Assembly: GCA_028565635.1 (NCBI GenBank) | Contig: JAOXYB010039285.1 | Coordinates: 1 to 13,255 of the forward strand | Direction: 5' to 3' | From: Phoronis ovalis | Taxonomy: Eukaryota; Phoronida; Phoronidae | DNA: 13,255 nucleotides | Shown: positions 1 through 10,000 of the stretch, piece after piece | How the letters are laid out: every line of letters starts with the position of its first letter | Numbering within the stretch: the stretch's first letter is position 1 | Translations under genes and position numbers: made by a program | Notes under the pieces: generated by a model | What the model saw: only the letters and a program-made list of their open reading frames with translations | What the model was told of the DNA's origin: nothing | Database searches by the model: none

Positions 1-1
1 G

Positions 2-94
2 TCCATGTTTGTTCCCGAGACGGCACGTAACAATATAGCCGCGAAGACGAAGCGCTACATGAACGATTCAAAGGTGGGGTATCAGTTCCAGTAG
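2..94 (+). CDS. possible 3'-terminal coding fragment of an upstream gene
   Basis: The reading frame is open from base 2 to a TAG at 92-94, giving 30 residues that start SMFVPETARNN and end GYQFQ. The stretch is clearly more GC-rich than the AT-rich DNA after it, and the composition looks like a soluble, basic C-terminus. I do not recognise the protein. The opposite strand is also open here in one frame, so strand and coding status are uncertain. If real, it is the last exon of a plus-strand gene entering from the left, with its 3' UTR to the right; an AATAAA lies about 1 kb on, at 1128-1133. Confidence 0.3.
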   Translation, partial: SMFVPETARNNIAAKTKRYMNDSKVGYQFQ

Positions 95-3000
95 TAGTAC
101 ATGCACAAATATAATTGTCAAATAGAGTTTGTTTTAACTGCCAACTTACGTCTCTTTAACTATACCTAGTAACACATACTGCTTCTTGATTGCATATTGA
201 AAAAAACAGTACAAATTACACCCGCAAACACTCAGCTTTCTGCATTTCTTATGGTTAACTTATTTATAAATATAATATATCTTCTTGTATTTCTTAGAGT
301 AACTCAAGTTAAAACATTTCAATGAATTAGCAAAAATTACTCATACTTATGTCAGTTGACTCACCGCAGATTTGTTTTGCTGTATGCAGTGTAACTATGC
401 CTATAAAGAGGTGTATACAACTGCACACTACAGAAAGTTTATAGAAACAATTATATAGTTCACTATGTACAAATTGCACTAGTAGAGAGTTGTTTTTTTA
501 GCGGCTTTCCTTATTTTTATATATTACAAATATGCACATCGCGTTACAAAATTGCAAATTGTTAAAGACACATCTTTGTCGCTATACCAAATCGTGTCCT
601 GTCTTATTAGCATAAATTATCCTGGCTTCACATTATCGCGTATCACATAATTTTAATCTTCTAGCGATTATATGTTGTTTTTTCCATTTTGATTATATAC
701 ATTGAATTGCAACCTATAATTTACAAGAAATATAGTTTACATAAAAAGATCTACAAATATACCTTTTAAAAAATTATGTCTTAAACAAAAATCGTTAATT
801 TCATTTTAAAAAAATTAACTTTTTATACTTGCACACATACTATTGTTTTACTAGTGGAAATAATATTAATATTTCCTTACTCTATTAAATAGAATTTTTC
901 TTCCGCTATGAAACAATTACTTTAGATTAACTGACAGTGTGAGAAATCAGTCAGAAATAGAAATTAATCGAGTTTATAAGTTTAAGTTGCCGCCGCAAAC
1001 CTCAATGTTTCATCAGGTATGACTTCTTTTAACTCAAACTTTGGTTTCCATATCAATAGCTCTCTGTATGTTTCTTGCAAGAGAAGACAACGTTATTATG
1101 GTGAAATGTATTTCAAAACATCTGTTAAATAAAGTGCAAATTATAAAAGTACCAATTTTAATCTAAGTTACTGGATAAGTGTTTCAACAACAATTTCTTG
1201 CAGCGGAACATTTTTGCAGTCCTGATATCTGCTAAACTAAGGAGTGTTTACCAAGTAAATGTCACGCTCACATTACGTCTAGTGTACATGTTGTTTTCAC
1301 TCGTAGAGTGATCATGCTGGTTTTGTTACTATAAATAGATTAATCTGCAAATAATGCATGTTATCCCTTGCATTTGTTTCATGTATAATAAAGTCTTCCA
1401 TTTTCCAATTACTATCTCATTAAAATTAATTATTTCTACATCAAGTACAAGGTGGCTACCAACATAAACAGGCCTAGGTATGTATTGTAAACAATTAAAA
1501 AGTGATTTAAAAATGTATTTGGTTTCATTCGCTAAACAGTGTTTGCCAAAATTATGTCGACAAACCCCATCTATTAACTGCATTATATCTACAGCTGGTA
1601 TCAAAGGTTCAATTATCTGGCAGTCCAGCTGATAGAAAATTGGAGTGAACAAATCAGATTTCCCTGCATTCCTTGAGCAGCTATTATAATTCATGTTTCC
1701 CAGATATAATTTTTAGAATGCAGTTCTTCATAAATACAGTTCTTCGTTAATACAGTATAAGGTAATCCTGGTATATCTATATGAAAATAATGCGAGTGCC
1801 TGTCTTTTTTTAAAGACCTCTCTTTTTGCTATTTGGTCTTCTACTCAGACATAAACCGATTTTCCGCGGGTTTGTGTGCAACCGAAGTCATGAACCGCAA
1901 AAATATTTATTGCATTAAAGGAATTCTGGAGAAATGTTGCCGGCGTTCTAGTGATAAAATCTCATTGGCATCACTCAACAGAAAAAGCTGAGAGAAGAAG
2001 TCATAGCAGGTCCAAATATTTCAAACTGACACCCTGAGCAAGGATATTGGGGATATTCCCAGAATTTTAGTACTCTATTTTGCAAGAAAACGAAGATGAT
2101 GTGACAAAACACACACTTTTAGTTTTGAAGGAGATCAGGGAAGTAAATACAAGTGATAATAAGACATCATCATTATAAAGTATACTAATTATATTATTGT
2201 ATGAAAAAATGCTGCGAAGTTATAATAATACTGATCTGTTATAAGCAGCAAAACTGTCTTTCTGTTATTTTATTCCAATCCATCAGAGATCCCATTATAT
2301 ATGTTCAAGTTATCAGTAAAGGTGGATGTTGACAAACAAACAAACATATATAATGACAATAATATGAAGTCCATTTAAAGACAGGAAATGCCTAATACAA
2401 ATTATACCCTATTTTTTGCTTTCAAAGATGTCTTTATATCAGAACAACCCTTTTATACTTTCGAGGACGGCGTTTTTTAATCAAAATAAATGCCCTTTCC
2501 GGGCCTATTCCCCGAATTTTGGAATGATCATGCGAGTGATGCCACGGGAATTTTAAAAATAAAATTTATATCTATTTTTGCGTTTTATAGCATTTCACGG
2601 AGTATCGCTTATGTTCATTGTAAAATATTATATTGCTGCGTGCAAACTGTAGCACATGATGTCCCCCATTTGGAAAATAGAATTGCTGTTCACAACAGGC
2701 TTAGACTCATTTTTATATGCTAAACCTGTTGCCCATGCTCCTATGTCATCTTGAAAATAGTATGCCGCTATTTGTAACGTTTTAGAAGAAAGAATGATGA
2801 AACAGTTTTATCAGCGCGAGTGATTTATGATACCTAATAAAAGGACTCAGAATTTCATAATTTTGAGTGCCTCGTTTTTGAGGAATCATCTTGTTTTGCG
2901 AATCACTGTATTTAATTCTCGGTTGATTCTCTATTGCAGACAACCATTCTAAACCTCGCCACACGGTTCATTACAATGGCCCCAATTAAAACAATAACAT

Positions 3001-4052
3001 ATGATTTCAGGGTGACACGGGAGCGCGAAATTAATTGTTTATAAACGACATGTATTTGATAATTTAAGGGATGACGTGTACTAGTTTTGTTTATTTAAAA
3101 AAAAAATTCAGTAAAAAGGACAGAAACGCGTGGAAAAAGCTTTTGGGTTAAAAAAAACAAGAACATTTAATTTAAAAGTACATCTTTGGCTAATCTACGT
3201 AGACACAAGAACATATATTCAATCAAAAGTATAATTACTTCGTGATAAGAAATCAATTCCTTTCAGGTAAATGTAATAGGACTATACTATCCAGGAGACA
3301 TATATACAATTTCCGGAGCATAGGCAGACTTAATCATAAAATGTGAATGCAATTTGTATCTTGAAGGAAAAAGACAAGTACACACGCTGAACAAGTGATT
3401 GATATGTAAGCTGAGAGACTATTGCTAGACATTTTATCTTTAATTCCATTTATCCTAAAAAGGAAAATTAAAGAAAATTATAGGTTTCTTTAGAGTGCAG
3501 AAGGCACGCAAAATATCTGACTGCTTCAGCTGCTTTAAAACACGGGTTAATGATCAACATCGTAGATTGGAATACGTCACTACAGTACTCGATGTAGTAT
3601 TTTGCAATCAAGAAATAACCGAATTTATAATGTATAACCATTTCATTAATTTTTGGTGGTATGTTCCTACGAATTATTTTTTTATAATAAATGAACAAAG
3701 AAAGTAACATAAAGGCTTCTTGTTCCAATTTTATTTCACAATATTTTGCGAATTTTCTTGTAAAATAATTTATCCTGGCATTATAAAATTATATTTTCAA
3801 AAAGATAATGCATTACAGAACATATCTGCTTGTTGCGAATAAGAATTCTTAAATTACGCAGATATTGAAAATTGACCAGAAGTGAACATATACCGGTAAT
3901 TAATGTTTGTGATTGCAAAACTCACTTTTATTCTTCCTTAAATTAATTTTTTAAAGATATTAATATATTTATTATACTCTAGAAAACAATACTTCGTGGT
4001 CTCATAAGAAATAACCATTCTAAAAAGTATTTGTCATTTTTTTCTGTTTCAG
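95..4052. other. AT-rich intergenic region and probable 5' region of the lectin/sushi gene
   Basis: About 4 kb of AT-rich DNA without a gene I can support. Open frames here are short and lack known motifs or credible splice partners. The longest is 121 codons on the minus strand at 1329-1694 and is treated under findings. The region must also hold the promoter and probably a noncoding first exon of the lectin/sushi gene, because a splice-acceptor-like tract ends at 4052. I could not place that exon or a convincing TATA box. Confidence 0.6.
4041..4052 (+). promoter_or_regulatory. splice acceptor just upstream of the start codon
   Basis: A pyrimidine-rich tract ending tttctgtttcag closes at 4052, only three bases before the ATG at 4056. 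It looks like a normal 3' splice site. The mature mRNA therefore probably begins with a noncoding exon further upstream, or with a trans-spliced leader in a lineage that uses one. Confidence 0.55.
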
Positions 4053-7000
4053 ATCATGGAACTCATTTTTGCAGTTACGATGATACTGCTCGTGCTGAAT
4101 TTTCAAGGTAATATTGAACAGAAACAACACATTTTGGATACTGCCTTCGCAAATCGTAACTACAATATTTTAATTTTGCCTTTTCTCTGGAGTAGTTACA
4201 TGGTACACTTTAGTATATATTCCCTATGTTTATAATTTGATACCTAATGAATTACATGTACGGGCATTGTGTCGAATGTCGAAACTACAATATTTTTTTA
4301 ACACCTACAATATTCAACATTTAGGTAGTATAGCTGATGGAACTCACTGTCCAGGTCAGGAATGGTACAATTTCGGCACCACTTCATGCTATCATGTAAA
4401 CATATCTTTGGTGTCATTTGATCAAGCCGAAGAATCTTGTTTATCGAAGAATTCGACTCTTACTTCTGTTGCAAGTAAGGAGGAAAATGATTTTCTTAAA
4501 AATATTGGGTAAGTTAAAGTTCAAGCAAAACCGAAGTTAGTTTGATGTCATTGTAATATCAGTCTTCTTTCTATTCTGAATAAAATCAAATGTAATCAAT
4601 GTGCTTACAACTATCAAGAATCCTGATGTTAAGTATTTTACATTTGAATTTATATTTACAATTATCCATTCATTAGCTGCTTTTATTCGAGAAGTGACAT
4701 GGTCTAATAATAATATTCATTTTCTGACAAGGAATTAATAATTCCGTTCCAATTAAACGATATATTTCAAAGCAAATGTCTAAGCCGTCAATTGGTTAAA
4801 TCAGGGATCGCACCATTATGCATATTTATTGCTTACATCTATTAGTTGAATAAGAAAAATATATTGAATTTCTGATGGCTAACTGATCAAACAGAATGAG
4901 AATGAACGGATAGAAAGCGAAAACGGTTCTTTAAACTATATTTCCCGCAAGTGTCTGTCTGAACAATAATTTGGACCGTGAGATCATTGCATTCTGCGAA
5001 AGTTTTCAGATATGAGTTGTTGAACTGAAGGAAATCGAAATAGAGGATTGTCATACAAACAAATGTCAGAATAGATTTTTTCAACAAAATAATGTGCTCG
5101 AATTATTCGAAGGACAAATTATTAAAATGGAGGTGATATGGTACACATAACAATAAACTGCAACAAATACTTACATTTACCTTATATATTTTGTTGTATA
5201 AATATTTGTAAAAAATAGTGAAACATTATTTAGTTGAATTGTATAGTTAAAGTCAAATGTAGTAACACTGTTATTAATATCATGTAGTGACTCCCAGCGT
5301 TATTGGATTGGATACACAAAAACAACAACAAGTACACCTTGGGATGTTAGCTGGGAATGGGTAGATGGTTCTAACAATTCGTACACAGCATGGGCTAATA
5401 AGGAACCAACGCAACCTAATAGATGTGCCATTAGCAGAGGGAAGTGGCGAGCGGTACCTTGTGACGAACTCCATAATTTTATATGTAAATGGAATCAAGA
5501 ACAAGATATAGGTAAAGTAATTAATTTTGGATCTGTAAGTGTTCAAAATAAGTTAGATCCGTGAGTGTTCAAACATTTTTGCTGGTAAATCAGAACGTTT
5601 AATAGCATTTTTCCTCAAAATTGTATCAATTAACATATTTTAAAAAATTCTAATGTATACTTTCTAGCTCTTAAAATAAAACATTTTGGTGATTATAGTT
5701 AATGGTATTGTTTAAGAAAATATTGTCATTGGATGCTTTGGAAAATGATCTTTAAAAATTAAGAACCGGAGAGTGGTTGCGAATAATACTTTGTGCTATT
5801 TTGGAAAGTAACATTAGAAAATGGGCGTGAGCATACTATACTGTATATGTGCATTTTTATGTGAAATTTTGAATTGACAATTTGTAGTTGCCAGTTGCGA
5901 CCCCATCAACGTCCCTGCCACTCATGCCAAAGTAGTATCTGTTCGTGTAAACCATACGGAAACACATTTGAACAATAGTTTCACCTATGGTGAAGAATTG
6001 AATATTTCGTGTAACCATGGGTATTCTTTTGCTGATAACTCCACTTGGAAAAACATCACATGTAATAGCACAGGATCGTGGAGTGACATGGTTGAGGAAT
6101 GTACCCGTAAGTACATGAATTTTATTCTTTTTAATGATCATCGCGTTTTTCTACATCATTAATTAATATCTATATGTTACCCATCTCAGTCGGATCTCAC
6201 TGTCCAGTTATATTTCCTTGAATAATACATGTGAATAAGAAATCGGTTTTCGTCATTAATTAGAAATTTATCAATAATCATAGTTTAATTAGGCAGATGC
6301 GTTCTTATTATTAAAATTATAAAGGAACATTAATGAGAACTACTAAGAATCCAGCTGGATAGAATGGACAATTTGAAATAACATCCTATACTACATCCTG
6401 AAGTTAACAAATAGCTTTCAAATAATTCTCTGCATATTATAGTAACTTAATACAACAAGTAGTTCTTTCACAAACTGTATGGAACCAATATAATTTCATT
6501 TCTTTCAACCTTTGTAGTTATAAAAGGCGTTGGCCTTCAAAATTAGTTTGCTGATATGCATTTTAGGTGCCGAATTATTTCCAGTACAATTGGCATAAGG
6601 ACACAATTAAATGAAACCACACTGCATACGTCGGAGTATGGCCTGCTTGAATGTGGTTCTCTGCCTTATATTCATCAAATTTTCCTATTTCATGCTTTGC
6701 ACTGGTATTATATTTTTGGTTGTTTTTACTTAAAAGGGGACTCAATGAGAAAAGTTTGACATAACTTTTACCTTCCTGAAGTTTACCAAAATTTGATTGG
6801 ATTATCTGAGTTAGGGCAAAGTACGAATTCTGTCGGTTGTGACTGGGTATTTTTCCGAGGGTAGGGTTCAAAGTAGAATAGCAAAAAGTTTTTAGTGGTC
6901 ATACCAACTCGAATAGTAACTGGAAGAAAGACAAATAATGACCTTCAGTTGTTACTAGGTGTTTTCGCACAATGTTTGGTAAATGTTTATAATGGCTTAC

Positions 7001-10000
7001 GTTACTATAGAAGTGGATTGGAAAATCAATTGTGTCCTTATACTATCTAATGAACGCCGATAAAGTTCTTGCCTAGCTAGAGCAGATTCACGACAGATAC
7101 CATCGTTGTGCATTGCACTTTCACTGAGAATTAATTAAAAAATCGCATTTCATTGTTGACGTCAACCTGAACAAACTAATTAAACGTTATTAATTTAAAA
7201 ACTAATTTGATCGGAAAGAACCTACGAATCCCACTGTTTTCTTTTTGCTTCAGTTTCCGTTCCTACATGATGTTTGCATACTATACTATGTAAATTACCT
7301 GTCAGGATAAGGAAATGGTAATTTCTGATGTACTGTATATATCGAGTACACTAACTGACCAGAACAGCTGTTATGTTTATCTATAAACCATAATTATTAT
7401 TTACCACAATAAACATTAAAGAAAATGAGGTCCTCGATAATGAAGACTTTCCACTGTGTATGTTAGTACGTGTCATGATGAAGATGACAACTCGAATTGT
7501 GTAGTCTATGCAATTGTGAAGTTCTGTTTGCTTGATAACTTTATATTGATTGCTGTATGTAATAATCTACCGTACAAGATGTGCATGTATCACTGGTTTA
7601 TAATATGTAGGGCATGCCAGAGCACGTGTTATCTTTGTTGTTAAGTAATATGTTAATTTATACACTATGAGATAAAAACAAACACGATGTCTGACCCTTA
7701 CATGAAATGACGCGTTAATTAAATATGCTTATTAATTTTAATATTTTTATGCAGCTCGTAAATGTCCATTGCCTCCAACATTAGCTCATGGTTACTGGAC
7801 TATACACCAGGAGACATCTACTTCACTGTACAAGATAACTAATGCACAAGATTCACCATCCAGCATAGGTTCCACAACTTCCAGCTATAATATAACTTCA
7901 GCAGTTAGCAGTGAAGAGAATACGACTCTTAACGTTACCATGACAACGGCGTATGTAAATTCACTAGTCGATCAAAAAGTTAATATGACTTACACTTCCA
8001 CGCAATCTACTAGTGGTGGCAACTTTAGTAATGATATTATTTTACCTGTAAATACATCGTATTTAACAACAATGGCATCGGCTGTTATTAAGGATACCTT
8101 GACCAATTCTTCAATTACAAATGTTTCGCACATTTTAAATGCACTAACTACAGGAATCACTACTACCAGAGGTCATACTAGATCATCTACAGAAATTCCA
8201 TCAGAAAATAATTCAACTTTGTTTTCAAATGAGAGTATATTCTTATCAACAACTAAAAAGCCGATAGAGTTTATCTGTGGAGATACTGTAGTATATAAAT
8301 GTGATGTTGGTTACCATTTTCCAAATGATGTCGAGAGTTTAACTTTAACTTGCACAGACTCTGGAAAGTGGAATGAACTACCTGGAGAGTGTACAGGTAA
8401 AATTTTAAAATGCCTACTACATGTATGCAGTAAAGTATAGATTTCCATAACAGTAAACTTCTGCTACATACGTGAAAAAAAGTGTACTTTATACAGTGTA
8501 TGCCATTTACCAGTCTGAACAAATCCATCCGTTAGTGAGAAGGTACGTAGCACTAACGGATGGATTTATTCAGACTGGCCAATTACATGCATAGTACGAA
8601 CGAGAAGAGGAGGATGTTGCTTGTATAATTATCATGATTCATACAACGCACCAGCAATAGTCTCCAGCGTTGTTAGTGACATAAAGAATGTAACGTTATG
8701 TATCAGTAGATTGTATCCGTTGAATTGCAACTACGCAAATATTAAGCTACATTTGATATTTGCAGCTATATGGTGTCCAGCAATACCGCATGTGCATCAC
8801 GCGTCTCATGTTAAGACGCTGCCTACTCCAATATACGAAAATCGTGTAACATACACATGTGATGAAGGGTTTCAGTTCCCAGATATTACAAATGAGACAA
8901 CCATCAGTTGCAATGAGATGGGAGCTTGGAACAAACTACCAGATAACTGTTCAGGTGTTTACTTTGTGTAATTCATCGATATAATACAAAAGAATCATAA
9001 TGTACTGACAACCATAGAAAGTGAATAGAGATATGTTGCAGAAATTTATAACTTTTTCATTGTTAATGCGCAGAAATGTTGCCATGCTTCAGAGTAAAAG
9101 TGCATTGGCGTTAAAATTTTAAATTTAAAGTCATGTCATAATTTTAATTGTTTTATTAAATAGTTATCCATTGCAATACATTGGATATTCCACCGCATTC
9201 CTTCAAGTCAACTGATTCTACTGTCTATGGTACTGTGGTATCCCTTGATTGTCTAACAGGGTATGCGTATCCGGTTGACGACACTACAGCAGTAACAGCA
9301 AAATGTTCTAGCGACAAGAAATGGCATTTGTCACGATCATTTGTGAGTTGCCAAGGTAATGGTTGATTTCCTAGGTAAAACTAGATTTTGGGTAATAACC
9401 ATTAATATTGTGCATGCAGTGTTTATAAAATGCAATTCTATGATGCACTCTAAACTACTGTACATCAATAGTAGGGCAGAACCAAATAAAAAATGTATCC
9501 ATCAAACAAAGTATCTAGACAGAATCCAACCGAATAAGATAACATACTTAAAAGCAACAGGTAATAAGGCCCGGGACTAGAATTACAGGTTCTGTTTATT
9601 ATTACCTATTGTAAAAATTGATTTCAGTCCGTTGTCTTTTCAATATATAAAATGTAACATTTAATTAACGTATGCTAGACAGCAATTTTTAATTATTTAT
9701 TTTTTGCAGAAATAAATTGCACCGCCATACCAATAATTGGCCACGCTACACCTGAAGCCAACTATAAAATTTCATTTAGAAAGAACGTGAGATATATATG
9801 TGATCCTGGGTTTACATTTGAGGAAAGAGATGACTTTGCCATCACATGTAATGCAGATGGCAGCTGGAAACCAAGGGCTCCAGAAAGCTGCATAAGTAAG
9901 TATAAAGAATTTTGTTGTTACAGAAACTTTTATCAATTATTTTACGCAAAATAAGAAAAAAGATACCAAATTTTGTTTTGTCTTCTCCGTGAAATAATCA

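Noticed and set aside
2490-2723. 77-codon plus-strand open frame
   Set aside because: No recognisable motif, hydrophobic low-information composition, no credible splice signals.
2782-2964. 60-codon minus-strand open frame, considered as a transposase remnant
   Set aside because: Too short, no catalytic motif, no terminal repeats found around it.
3468-3728. Overlapping open frames on both strands
   Set aside because: Neither has domain motifs or splice context; typical of AT-rich noncoding DNA.
4237-4324. ATG at 4237 as an alternative start of the lectin exon
   Set aside because: It would lack a signal peptide. An acceptor at 4323-4324 and the upstream signal-peptide exon in matching phase explain the N-terminus better.
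5280-5546. Minus-strand open frame opposite the second lectin exon
   Set aside because: Antisense shadow; the plus strand carries all conserved lectin residues.
6556-6871. Open frames on both strands in the long intron, checked as a possible extra sushi exon or transposon
   Set aside because: Cysteine spacing does not fit sushi, no phase-1 splice pair, no transposase motif.
7456-7644. Cys-rich plus-strand open frame in the long intron, considered as an EGF module
   Set aside because: The cysteine pattern and missing Gly/aromatic positions do not fit EGF, and flanking phase-1 splice sites are absent.
8271-8528. Minus-strand open frame overlapping the sushi 2 exon
   Set aside because: Antisense shadow of a well-supported exon, running on into the intron.
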